64,000 nt of DNA from assembly GCA_003344405.1 (NCBI GenBank), contig NOWV01000147.1, positions 62,001-126,000 of the forward strand. Reading direction: 5' to 3'. The stretch is from Trichoplax sp. H2. Lineage: Eukaryota; Placozoa; Uniplacotomia; Trichoplacea. The position numbers were made by a program, and so were the translations under genes. Under the pieces are notes generated by a model. The model was not told where the DNA came from, did no database searches, and saw only the letters and a list, made by a program, of their open reading frames with translations. Shown here one piece after another: positions 1 to 13,429 of the stretch (the stretch's first letter is position 1; each line of letters opens with the position of its first letter).

Positions 1-3000
1 AGTCGCACCTTTCTGCATATTATTATCGTCTTCTGGACCTCTATCATCGTCTTCTGGACTTCTTTCATCATCTCCGGGACCATCCTCTCCTTCTTCTTCT
101 TCATCTTCCTCATCACCATTACCTTCATCGTCTCTACCGTCTGCTTCATTTCTTTCTTCGTCGTTTTGATCATTAGGATTTCCACTCTCTCCACGCGGCT
201 CAAATAGGTGGTACCCGTTTTCTACAGAAATCCCTTTTCCGTCATCCAATCGTATATTTTCATCGCTCTCTGGATCCATCGAATCTTTTTCAGGAACTTC
301 TGGACGTTCCTTACGATAAACATAGCTATCAGCGTAATCATTAACATGCTCAGGTGGCATATCTTGATCAAAAAGTTTCATTGTTTTCTTATAATTATTT
401 CTCGTCTCCTCTTTGGTTATGATGCCATCCCCATTGGTATCCATTTTTTGTTTAATCTTATTTTAAAAGTAATAATTAGCGATAATTTTAGGTAAAACTG
501 TTCAAGTTTACAAAATATCGCTGTAATAGTTACTTGCTTCCATTCGCTAGTCTTTATTATTTAGATAAAATGCATATAAGCGATTATGATTCATTTTATC
601 TTGTTACGTAATATTACGAATACCTCATTAGCTATCCTTTCAGAACCACCTAATGTTCCCTAGAGTTGAAAATGATCAAACAATTAATTGTCTTAGAATA
701 GAACAAGAGTTCGCATGAAGTTGCATCTTACCACGTAGGCTTCTGTGAATTTCTTGCCATCAAATATGCCTGATTTACCTATGGCTTTCTTAAATATCGG
801 TCTTGAAAACAGCAATTAAACAATTTAGAAGATAAATATTAGATTCTATATAGCACAACTTTATACCGTCATATTTATGTGCTGTAATCACTGTGCGAAA
901 AAACAATATCAGACTAACTGTATATGTTGCTAAGCTATAATTATCCAGTTATATGATAATAAAGAGTAATGTAGCTAAATTGTTCGAGCTTTTATATCAA
1001 CTTGTAATACTTTGACACAATCATCAGCATTATAAGCTTTAATTCAGCACATTTAAGAAACAAAGACACATTACAGTCGATCCCTTAAATTTTTGTAAGA
1101 TTACAGAATATTACTCGAATTTAATTGTATGGAATGGTGCCTAAGAAGATGCCTGATTAAATGCATCTAGAGGTAGTCTATCATAATTTCATCATGAAAC
1201 CAATATTTCATACGAATACTACTGTAAAAGTGAAGTAGTTCACTATGAATTAGATATTATGTCAGAAAATTTAAAAATTTAATTCTAATTATTCTAGGTG
1301 CTAGAATTTTTGAACGTGAAATATCTAATAGAAATGCACACGAATGTTAGATAATTTTCTTTTCAGTACAAATATTTAATCTAATTTATCGAATTTTATT
1401 CGATAGCTTGTACGTAATGTTTATTGAAAGATTTCTATAACTGTAACTTACGAGACTTCACTTCGTGTAAATTGACGATATTCATATTGCAAAGTATTTG
1501 CTGGATCCATTTCATTGAATATAATCATATTTTTCCATGACTGCATAGGTAAAGCCTTGATATCATCAACTGATATGGTTTCCTTATCATCAGTTATTTG
1601 CAAGCTATCTTTGTACTAAAGATAAAATATAGAATCAAATTATTGCTTTGGGCTTGCCCAAGTAGATTCAGTACAGAAAATTCATTCTTAAAATTTCAAG
1701 CATGAACATTTATTTTCTTTCTGCTCTTAGTTACAACGTACTATTTTATATCCTTTTTGATACTTCTCTCCTTCAAATTCACCAAGATAATCCTTTAAAG
1801 TAGAAGATATATTAAATATAGGCAAGATAACATCAAGATTATTTATGACTATCATACGCTTTCAACTAATATGATGAGATTAATTCAAATATGTAGTAAG
1901 CTATAATGCAGAAAATAGTTGCATACCCTGACAACATGCTTCAGTAGTTTTTTTGCGGGTAGAATCGACTTCTTTGCTTTTTTAAAAATATGTAGGAAGC
2001 TATCCCTATTGGCGAATATTTAAATTGCCTTAGTAGGTGAGCAATAGTTATAACGATATATCTACATAAAATTGAACATCTGAAAATAAACCAAGGAACT
2101 ATCCTTTAAAAATGATAACGATATTATCATATATTAAAATTACAGTAACGTATTTGAATAAGTATTTCAAGTTTATATCTAAACCAAAGTTGATATGAAC
2201 TAGTTCTTAGAGATTAATAAAAATATAACCTATAATGCTTAGGTTCATGTAGACCCATCGTTAACGAACCAATACCATCAAAATCCCAAGCAACTTCTAC
2301 ATCTGTCAAATTTTTATACGTTGCATTTTCACAACTTTTGCTATCAAATTTTTTTGTATGTGTTGTTCGGCGAGAGAATAGATATGAGATGGCCATATTT
2401 TTGTCGCCAAAGGATCGCACATGATGTAAAGTACCTAATATTATCATAAGGCAATGTCGAATTAGATTGCTTGTATTACAATTATGATCGAACACTTTTC
2501 AATATATAGCATTAAAATCCAAACCCATAAATTTTACTTTCTCTGAGGTCAACATATACTCATGTTTATAATTATACATATAGTAGTCTTAATCATTCTG
2601 GAACATGGCTCGTACTTAATTACGATCTAATATCAATTTAATATACATAGCTGTTTATAGTCTATTTATGCAATTGGTGGAAACTCGAGTATACATATTA
2701 CATATTGGATCATCGCCTCATTTCAATCTGTAAAGCAATTTCAAAAGCATAAGCTCACCGTAAGGAACATAGAGACAATCGCCGGCAGAGACATTAGCAT
2801 ACCAATACGGACAATCTTTAAATTTGGAGAACTGGATTAAATCAACTTTATCTACTTTTAAAACAGAATAACCGCCACCATCCATTGCTGGTTCTCTTGC
2901 TAAAGGTACCATATGTTCATATTTGGGGCTAATGAGTAACCAGTTTTTGGTTCCATTTAATACACAATTAAGAATATTTGCTATTTATTGAAGAGAAATA

Positions 3001-3771
3001 ACTTGATATCAAAATGTAGCATTACTTGAGGATATCTTGACTTCAAAATGATTATTAATGGTGATTAGAAAATGTTATTCTACTATTCAATAATCTGCAA
3101 GATTAGAGATGGAACTAAATTTCTACTCTAATATTGGCTTGTAGAATTGAATAGGTAAAGATACATTAAAAACATAATGATGTGGACGCCATCTTTTGAA
3201 AAGTAATATCGCAATAGTACGTACGAGCATCCTTGTGTAACAAACTTTTAGTTCCTCCATTACTCATCCAGTAATTGATTTCAACTAAGGAATCCTCAAA
3301 AATACCACAGGATAAGCAAGGTGGAACAAGAATATCGCGATACATTGGTTTAGGCAATTGGGAAACGACATATTTATTTTCTTCGACATAAGTCGTTAGA
3401 AAATTCTTGATGGTGTCACGACCTAAACCTAAATCACCAGCGGGAATACCCTGAGCTTCTTTTTTTTTCTCTAATTTTACGCTATACTTCCCGTATACAT
3501 CTTTTAAGTATTCATCCGTCCATAAAGTTTTAGCTGGAAAATTTTGAGCTGCCCCTTTAAGTAGAACTGGTCGTCTTTTACTAACATATTTAGACCAAAA
3601 TTCTTCAGCTGGATATGGCTCATTCATGATATCTACATGGCCGTCAGAATCACGATGTAAACCTATCTCTTGTAAATGACCCCTTGGAACTTTGCTCGAT
3701 TCTTTTCCATCGATTTTGGCTAAAGAAGCGAATAATAGGCACAAGAAAGTAATTCCTTGCATCCACTTCAT
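1..3771 (-). CDS. JmjC-EF-hand ER-lumenal protein, paralogue A (3' end off window)
   Basis: Predicted lumenal 2-oxoglutarate/Fe(II) oxygenase; substrate unknown. Exons (minus): 3771-3225, 2980-2759, 2434-2230, 2005-1927, 1858-1742, 1615-1452, 801-732, 659-624, 456-<1; all GT-AG and phase-consistent, giving 632 codons before the window edge. I chose the ATG at 3771 over the in-frame ATG at 3840 because it places a signal peptide (about residues 1-22) at the N terminus. JmjC features: H179-x-D181 in 'LLHKDA', K194 at H+15 (the position that binds 2OG in JMJD5), and distal H260 in 'LHHVRS'. Exon 7 resembles a degenerate EF-hand; exon 9 opens with a canonical loop, DTNGDGIITKEE (486-497). A long Asp/Glu-rich tail follows and continues off the left edge, so no ER-retrieval signal is visible here. 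It is closest to paralogue C, sharing the 'DMPPEHVNDYAD' linker. The JmjC call is strong; enzymatic activity is inferred from the residues. Confidence 0.85.
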
Positions 3772-6507
3772 CTTAATCACTTTTACTCGTAAGGGTTGGT
3801 CCCTCTTGTTTTTTTTCAACGAAAATGAAGGAATTAACACCTGTTCCTGTTACATACTAATATATATTATAAAATTCCGTAGCAAACTTAACCTACTAGT
3901 AGTATTCAATCCAATTGGCATTCAATCAGGTTGTCAATAACATTGAAAAGAATAACTTTATTAGCCATTGTGTCGAATAATAACAGCCATCTTTATTGTT
4001 TGAATAATTGAATTAATACCATTGATTTTCCATTTTATCCTCTGATGGGACCAACTTTTATACTTTCACCCTATCTTACTCGTCCTTAGCGATTTTATAA
4101 TACAATGTTGATAGCTCTATCACTGTTTTCTCTTATTGATTGGATCGGAAACCTGTTTTCCCACTGGCACTGCGCTGGATTGATTGGCTTGTCTAGTCAC
4201 GTCGTCAAATCAAGCTATAGTTGGTAGGGATTCCGACCTTCATAGACCACCATTCCTTATCGGCTGCATCGAGAGTTAATTAGCTTGTCTAAATAATGAC
4301 ATTAAAAGAAGTTATAATTGATATAGGCTTGATTTTTAGTGTAGCACATAGTCAACATCGTTGATCACGTTGCACAAGCGCTAAATCTTTACCGGAAGCT
4401 AAATTGAATTATGTTATTCCACAGTCTATTCTTACTTTAAATGATTATAGAAATTTAACAGGTCCTCTCATAATTCGTATACTTAATATCTTTCGTTGAT
4501 GCTATTGAATTGCATTATAAAATTAATATAAAATCTTTTATCCCACTATAGATTCCTAGCAAAGAATGATTCTGTTTCATTTATAATCTTGTCTGATTCC
4601 ACGTATTCAATTTAAGATTATCTATGATACTTTATCTAAGATCAGCTAATATTGACGATCCAACGCTTTTTAGCCAGTTATAACGTTTAAAATATTAGCG
4701 TTTTATATCAATTTCTTCGGTATGCGATACAAGATTCTCGATGATGTTTTGTCAAAGATCGGTGAAAGTAAATAATTCATCACTCTGACTTCTTGTAGAA
4801 TAGATAATAGGGCAAATTCCATTTTTTAAAGAAATATCTGCTATAAATATAGCCTTCGAGAAGTAAAATTGCGATTCTACCATTCATTCTTAATACTTCT
4901 TAGTCTTAGTAAGTATGAAAATAAAATGAAACCAAAACACTATCAACTACAACAAGCGCGATCGGCAAGGAATCGGTAGAACGTTTAATGCATACAATCT
5001 TAACCCCTCCTAGTCTGCTCGTGAAAATAATCTGAAAGGATCAATTCTTCTCGAATAATGCACTTGTTTGAAGAAGCAAGCACCGTAATCATTAATTCAT
5101 AGATGCTCAGTGTTTTCTAGTCTGTGCCATGCAAATAAAAGAGCAGATAGAATTTTCTGCGTAGCAATATCGCAACCTTCGATAAAGCATCGATAACATT
5201 ATCCATCCATTCACAAAATCTTTACATAGAAATCACAAATGTTCATTTCTCATATCATATTACAGCCATACCGATCATAGTAGATTATATCCAGCTGATT
5301 GAGGAAGAATTTCAATATACTTTCTTTACACTAATTCATTTTGACAAGTAAACGTACTATAGTCGATCTACACTGCCGCATTCTCCGAAAATAAACAACG
5401 ATATACGAGTAGGAAAGTAACTTTAATGATAAAATCACGTTGCTTTCAAGGTGATATTAATGAAACTACTTACTGAAAGTTAATATAAGCTGTGGAGGAA
5501 GTTGCATCCGGTGGTTTAGAATAATAATTATCTAATGGAAGATAGTTTTGATTTATAGTAAAAGCAACTACCATGTAATCCCTTTTCAAACTAGGACTTA
5601 CTTATCTACAAGCAAATGAAAAATGCTAACTATCATTTTAGAGATGTTCTAGATAACAAATAGTAGCAAGGCATCAACTTTATCACCTCTACGTATGTTT
5701 ACTGTATGAGTTTGTTTGGTTAGCCATCATCGATCGGCATTATAATTATCAAATGGATGATAGTTTTAATTTTATGGCAAAGCGAGCTGCTATGTCATTG
5801 CTTTTCAAATTAGAGCTTGTCCAAAAGCGAATGAAAATTTCAATTACCATTTTAAAGACATTCTAGTTAAGGAATAACAGCAAACCATCAATCTTGTCAC
5901 CTCTATAATTACTATTAATTTGTATGGTAGGCCATCATCGATCGGAATAGTCCTTTAGTCGTTCATTACTCTTTTGCTTTTTAAGATTTTAACCCTTTAC
6001 GTACATTAGAAATTAAATTTAAACTAACTACGTGTCTGCGGATGGAGGTTGAAGTTAAAGATTATAAAGCAATACTAAAATTGAATAAGAAATAAAGCTG
6101 TTATGCTATTGATGTTCCTAATAGCAACGAGGATCATTAAAATAGCAATACTTCTATAAAGTACATAGGTAGTACTAAATCGAGAACAAACGCTAACGAT
6201 AATTTTGCCAAAAATATTTATTAAGTGTAATCATTCTCCCTAGAAATACGCCAAAGAAATAATATTGGAACTGTCAAATAAACACTATCGGGCATGTTGT
6301 AGGAGAAATCATTCATGAACGGCAACTATTCTCTCTAAATACACCAACAGTTAATCTAGGCACTAGTAAATATCTAGTAACGATCATTCTGTCAAAGCCA
6401 CTCGAGGCAAATTATAATAATATAAGATACAAATAGGAACAGTCTTTTGGAAACTCCTAATAACGAAATATAACAATAAATGCGAACAGTTGGCTAAGAT
6501 AAAAATA
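3772..6507. other. Intergenic, between genes A and B
   Basis: This stretch lies upstream of gene A's start and downstream of gene B's stop. No open frame above background, no splice-supported exon and no RNA gene was recognised. The 5' untranslated region and promoter of gene A must lie in the right-hand neighbourhood of 3771, but I see no distinctive core-promoter motif. Confidence 0.5.
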
Positions 6508-9500
6508 TTACAATTCATCGCGAGAAGATTTCTTTTCATTCATTTCATCATTAATGCTTCCACTATCAGTTTGTTCAGGTATCCCTTGGTTTCCGATTTC
6601 AGCAGACTCTTTCTTTAATTCCGTCTCCTCTGATCTTAGAGGATCTTCACCATCCGATATATCACTTTCATTGCTATCTATTTCGTCAACTTTACCATCC
6701 GGATTAGCAAACAAACCTAGAACTTCATCCAACTTACTTAGTCTTTCCTCTTTACTAACTTTTCCGTTTCCGTTAGTATCAAATTTTCTCATAATCTATA
6801 GAAAGAAATTAATTATCATGTTCCATTCTTGCCCTCATTTTCTGTTAATGTACTGTAAATTCTTATATATTAAAGATCTAAAGTACTTTATATATTAAAG
6901 CTATTACTACTGTAGTACGTAGTTATCTAAATTTAAACCTTTTAAATCAGTCATTACCTCGTTTGCTGATTGCTCAGACCCTGATAGTAATTTCTAAAAT
7001 ATGGAATAAACCAGAGTATATTAAATTACCATGGCAATAATGAGAATTTGTCCCAATTTCGTGCTTGCATTGCGGAATTATATTGTCTATAATAGTAAAT
7101 TAATAAATTATTGGATGGTTGTACCTCATAGAAAACGGCAAATTTTCTAGTATTAATTCCTCCAGCTTTATCAATGGTTTTCTCGATTATCGATCTGGAA
7201 ATAGTTATAAAGATTGTGTAAGTATATAACGACAGTAGCAAACTTCTACGGCTAGAAAACCATAATCCAAGACGTATTGTATGCAATTAGAGAATGATTT
7301 TAGGCCAAATGTAGCTCCATAAAATATATTGTATTATCTTTTAGTCACAAGATTATTCATAATTTAGCATTAAATGGTTGATCGCGAAAATATGTACCCC
7401 TAAACTTGATAAGACTTGACTTACCGTATATCTTTCTTTGTATAGATGCGATATTCATATTTTAAAGGATTTTCCGGATCTAAATCAAAGTAGTATATTA
7501 AATTTATCCAAGATTGCAGAGGGAGGTCAGCGATCTCATCAGTAGTGACAACGTTTTTATTCTCTATCTGGAGATTTTTTCGTATCTATGTAGAAGCAAG
7601 TTTTAATTAGTAGCCACATCTATCAATAAAACGTTGCTTACAAATCAGATTAGAGACTAAAATCTTTAGTATCGGCTGGCTTTACTTACTAATTTTATCA
7701 CTTTGTTTATGTGATCAGAGCCTCGATCAGGAATGGTACGCTTAAATAAGTACAGTATAAAATTTAGTTCAATAAGGCTATAAGAATCAAACACCGTCAC
7801 CATGATCAATACCTATGGAAAAACGCTAGAAGTACAATTTTGTATCTTGATTTCTGAAATAACAGGTTTCTTTTAAAAAAAATGATATGCTACCTTGAGT
7901 CTCCTTAAAAGCACATCAGTCCTTATTTTTTTCTTGCCTTTAAATGCTTGAAATGCAGCTTCTCTATTTCAAGTGAAGAAAATAATTAATAAATTGAACA
8001 AAATTGGCCAAACTACTACTGCTATCAATTCCAATCTTAACATTTCACTTTTTCGTAGAAATTAAAATCTCAAACGTAAGGTTTCAAGAATTTAAAATCT
8101 GTCAAAAGAATCGTGATTAATGTGTAATATTAGATTTTCATGATGATGAAATTCACAGCGATGGCTTACTCAAAGTATAAAGTTATAGATACACAAATTT
8201 AAAATTTAGTATGTAACAATTTGGTATGTAACTTAAAATATTGAATCTCTAGAATCATTAACTAAAAAATTGTAATAAAGTCCAGCAGTAACATTGCTTA
8301 ACAAAATTTCTTCCAAGCTTGACGGCACAGAATTAAACTTGTAAAAACCTGTATAAATTAGGATCTTGCAAATCAACAACTGGGGTTGTATGGCTATTAA
8401 TTTGCCAATCAAACATGGGGTCCCGAATATTTTTATATTTCGACGTTTGACAATCCTGGTTGTTAAACTTTTTCAAATGCGATACGCTTTGAGAAAATAA
8501 AAGCGAAACACGCATATTTTTAACACCATCTGTTCTTACTTGATACAAAGAATCTGAAAGGTAAAATTAATAAGAATTACCAAAAAACAACTATCATAAC
8601 CTAAGTAGCTAATATTCAGGCCTTAAATTCTCTTATTAAGTTTCTTCAATATGTTTATGCAATTACAATTGACGGATTTGGACCTAAATAATAGGCAACT
8701 AAAGCGAATATATGCTTTGCTGCACTTTCTCCTACTTAGTGTAAACCATATAATTCATTTCTTTTGCCTTAAGGTGACTATAGTAATCGGAAAACTTACC
8801 GTGAGGAAGATAGATGCAGTCTCCTTTAGCTAAAGTAGCATTATAGTATGGGCAATTTGAAAATGCTGAAAATTTCTGTAAGTCCACTTCATTAACTTGT
8901 AAGGCAGAACGTGTACTTCCATCTTTGGCTATCTCTTCTACCATGGGTACAAGATGTGCGTGTTGATTATCGATTAATATCCAATCACTCGTTCCATTCA
9001 ATAAGCAATTGATCGTATTAGCTATTGGCATTAAAAAGAATTTGTGTCAAGGCAGAAACGGAGTCATTATTATTATAAATGGATTGCTATAAATAATACA
9101 TGTATAGTATGTAGTGGTAGTTAAGATTATTAGTACCAAGCATTTTATCTCAATTATTCTATTTGCAGTTAATACGTATAACTTTTTATCTAACAGAACG
9201 CTATTAAGTAGTAATACAGTCATTTTACAACATAGCTACCAATATTATAGAAGCAGTAGCTCTTATTACTGATATATACGGTAGGATAATGATCAAAGCT
9301 GTAACTTTAGTAGTCTCTTTGGTAAAGCCCTTCATATCTGCAGTTTTTTTATTTTTGCATAAAACCCGTTAAAGACTTCGCAGTGTTAAGGAATAACTCG
9401 TATAAGACTTCTAATCCTAATAGATAGTATCTTGGGTGTGAAGCACGTAAGATGGATGCCTAATAAAGAGCTAAAGATTATGATGATTTCAGTTAATTAC

Positions 9501-11310
9501 AGGAGTGATGTGTTAGGGGATAAGAACCCATACACTGCAAAGATCTATCCGATAGCAGTACTCCTACTTCTGCTCATTAATTGTGCAACGGGTAAGCGTT
9601 CATAACTATGAACATTTATCTTCCTTGTCTCCTGTCTACGTGTATTCTAACGCCCTTTAACCCGAATTTATGGCCAAACTGTTACAAATTTCACTTAAAT
9701 CGGGAATTACAACATACGAAGCCAAGTGCATATAAGCATTGACTAAGAACTTTGCGTGACATATTTACCTTAATTTTTGAGTTCATGAAGGATGCTGGTT
9801 CTTATATTTATAGTGCAGATATTACCAAACCCAAGCTCAATCAGAAGGAATCGTAGGATACATTAAAATGCTACAGATGACCGTCAATGTGGGTCAGTAT
9901 GCTCGCATTATTATTGCAATTTGAAATGTCTTAGACTAATTTACTATTGCTCGTATAACTCATCAATATAGTACGAGACAAAGGGGAGATGAAACACTTT
10001 ATTTCAACAACTATAATATTGACCAACCTATTCTATTTGCCGATTTGTGATTGATAGGAACAGTAAAATGGACATATCTTATCAAGACCATCTCATTACA
10101 ACTTGTTAAAGTACCGTAATCATCTGCAATCTTATGGCTTCAATACTGTTTATATATCTAATGGTGGAATTGATTTAAGAAGTTACTATTGATCAACTGC
10201 TATTCCCGTGCTCTAAGATTCTATCGAGAGTTAAAGCGTTGCACATCGCTAGCGTACGCCAAGAATACTTCGAGTACGGAATAGATTTATGTCATACGAA
10301 ATTTACTGTATACCCTCAATAGGATTATCAGGCAAATCTTGTAAAATCTTGACGAATAACATATGGAATCTTTCGATCATAACAGAAATCTATTCCAATA
10401 TTTCATCATGCCAATGATCAACATTAATATAATAAAAACGTTATAAGGCATCTGGGTTATATGTTGGAACATCAATTTTGATTCTTCTAAATGCTGTTTG
10501 ATGAAGTAAAGAAAGAGCTTACACTACATAACGTCATTTCGGTCTGCAATATTAGAGCGAGTGCGGTGCTTATTAGAGCTATTAATCGACTATAATATCT
10601 TACCATGCTAACATCATTAAATAATAGTATACGAGATAATATTTACAAAATCATAATAAATTTTCAAGTGCCCATTTCAGCAGTTACATACGCATTGATA
10701 TGAGGAAATTGATGTATCTAACAAAGTCAGCTTTCACTAGTGAAGCTGATGAATATGCTCTTAACTTACAAGCATCTTTCCGTAGCGAACTTTTACTGTT
10801 ACCGGTGTTAAGCCAAACATGTACATCAATCATAGCAGTTGTAAATGAGCCACATGAAAGGAAAGGTGGAATTAGCACATCGCGTTGCATGGGTTGAGGC
10901 AATTGAGAATCGATGCATTTGCTTTCATTGACATAAGTTGATATAAAATCATTCAAGGATTGGCGTTCTAGATGCCCTTGGTCATTAGAGATTTCTTCCT
11001 TTTCATTGATTTTAGCAGAATAAATCCAATAATTTCCATAAAAATTTCTTAAATAATCATCAGTCCATGAGTCTATCGCTGGAAAATCTAATGCCGCTTG
11101 CTTTAGTAAGACTGGTCGCCTTTGACTAACATACTTGCTCCAGAATTCTTCGGCAGAAATCGGTTCATTGAGTACATCAATATGCCCTTCAGCAGCACGA
11201 TGTTGTCCTAATGGTTTAAGATGGCCTTTAGGTAACTTATAATTGTCATCCGCATTGCCCTGATTGACCAAGATAGCAACTAAAAATAACACAGTAATTT
11301 TATAAGTCAT
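6508..11310 (-). CDS. JmjC-EF-hand ER-lumenal protein, paralogue B (predicted pseudo-oxygenase)
   Basis: Complete 571-residue model from nine exons (minus): 11310-10770, 9021-8800, 8553-8349, 7963-7894, 7812-7690, 7585-7425, 7194-7125, 6993-6958, 6795-6508. All junctions are GT-AG, phases agree throughout and the frame is unbroken. The ATG at 11310 gives a signal peptide (MTYKITVLFLVAILVNQGNA). The fold matches paralogues A and C: the SAEEFW...RRPVLLK block, the LNG block, the GDC..LP block and the Q-VR block. However, the iron triad reads R177-x-D179 instead of HxD, the distal His is Y258 ('LYQVRT'), and the 2OG-Lys position is S192. The canonical EF-hand loop is kept (DTNGNGKVSKEE, 482-493) and the protein ends SRDEL, an ER-retrieval type signal. 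I infer a lumenal protein without oxygenase chemistry, perhaps a binding or regulatory partner of its sisters. The low frameshift load argues against a pseudogene. Confidence 0.87.
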
Positions 11311-13429
11311 TTTATGTCCACTTGGTAGCAATTTGAGATGTAATCGAGTGCACCCTAGGGAATGAATAACTTTGTGGTGGGACTAATATTATGTCTTGCT
11401 AATTATACTAACCTCTATTGACGTCAAGGGAAAACCCGCATAACAATGATGAATTCGTTCTTTCATAATATTCTATTCTATTAGACTAAGCCAACTAATG
11501 TATAAGCTTGACAAAATACGTTTAAATCAATAATTGCCTAAACAAACAATAGCCTGGTAGCCATCGCTGTCAATAAAATTGGCGTAGGTTGTGAAATATT
11601 TAAAATTAATTTGTCAAATTTACTACTTATGAATACATATAAACTGTAGCCTAGGAAAGAGGCAAATAGATCTATTCCCTTAGCATTCTGATCGGTGCCT
11701 TTATCCTACACAGAAAAAGTGAATAATGAAGTGATAAGTACAAGTTATATAGCTACGATGATAGTGAAGAATAACTTAGAGTAACGATTATGGTCTATCT
11801 AGTCAAGTGTAATAACAAAGGCCTTCTGATTTATTCACTACTTCGGTCATTAGGGTTGACTACAGACTAATTTAATAAAATACAGACGTAATCATTTTCA
11901 CTAAAATATTACTATCTTGCTATAATATTATCGTTGTGTAGCGAGTATTAATGAACAACTTATGATTATATTTTGCCTTACAAAATCAGTTTAAAGCTAA
12001 ACTGTTCATTTGCTCTTCGATAATGTTGGCATTTGCAGATCTCAAGTATAATTGCACCAAATAGTAGGAAGTAATTGCATATAAATGTAATTATCAGTTT
12101 CAGTACTATTTCCATCGTCTACTATGTTAAAATTATATGATTCTTAAGGTATATATTATGATAGTAAAGTTATCTTTATTAGTAGCAGGCGCAAACGAAG
12201 GAAATCAATGAACGTAAAGGACCTAATATGCTGCAGTATCGATTCTAATAATTTCTTCAGACTGATTTATTATTGTCAGGTTTCACGTCCTAGAAATCCG
12301 TAATACTTCATGGAGAAAGTATGAAATAGGCGCCTAAGCTATTGCCCTACATCAAATTTCGGAGTTGGATTTATTAAATTTTCACCTTAGTAACAACTAT
12401 CGTCCTCACTAATTAAAATAAATGGTTACAAGCTTAACTATCGATAGGCGCTTATAGACATATTTTACTTAGGGTTATTGTAAAGGGCTTATTAAACATT
12501 CTTCGTCATTGCCAGATACATTATAGGAAGTTTTGAATGGTGGATTATCAATTTAATTGATACAGCAGTGCTCAATTTATCTGATTCAAGCATTCCCAAA
12601 CGCTTACTAAGAAATTACTTCGACATTTCAACAATTTCCATTATATACACAGTTACATAACAGCTAAACGGCTATATCTCGCTTAATTAAGCCAGCTATC
12701 TATATTATAAAGGACCTGCATGTCTATCATTGATATCAGCTGTTCAAAATTATATCTACAATATAAGCATTACTTTTGAGCTGTGGTGGAAATATAAAGT
12801 TAATTTCTTTATTGAAGAGCATGAAAATACAAAGTACCACGATAATTTGTTACATCAACTGCATTAGTGAAGTACAATACTAGTAGGGAAAATATGGATT
12901 GTAAACCTTATTTATGAAGGTTGTTGTGAAGCATGGGAGATAGATATGATATACCATAAAAGTCAAGTTGTAATATAGTTTTGCCAACTGGGAGGGAATC
13001 ATGGAATAATTTTAAACTTGGGGTATTTTACGACAATTAAATAATGCGCTATAGATTCAATGGTATTATCGTTAACCAGCTAATTTCTATGATTAGCATG
13101 CATAACTTAAATAAATTCATTCCATAATGAAGCTAATACAATTCTCTAACGCTCAGAATCCCTGTAGAAGCAATTATGTTTATCATTTCTATTCCATGTT
13201 AATAAATACATAGTTATAATCCAAGTAATTAGGGTAAAGCATCATTCAGCAATGCTATCATAACAAAAAAGTTTACTGAGCAGAAGATACCGTAGTAACA
13301 TCTACAAACTTACACAAATTGGCAATATGTCACTAAACCTGGACTACGTGTAGAAAAAATTTTAAAGTATTGCTACCTTGATAATGTATAATCGCCATAA
13401 TTGGCTAGAAATTGTTACTACAGCACCCA
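11311..13429. other. Intergenic, between genes B and C
   Basis: AT-rich sequence with no supported exon on either strand. It holds the promoter side of gene B (next to 11310) and the 3' flank of gene C (next to 13430). Nothing else was recognised. Confidence 0.5.
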
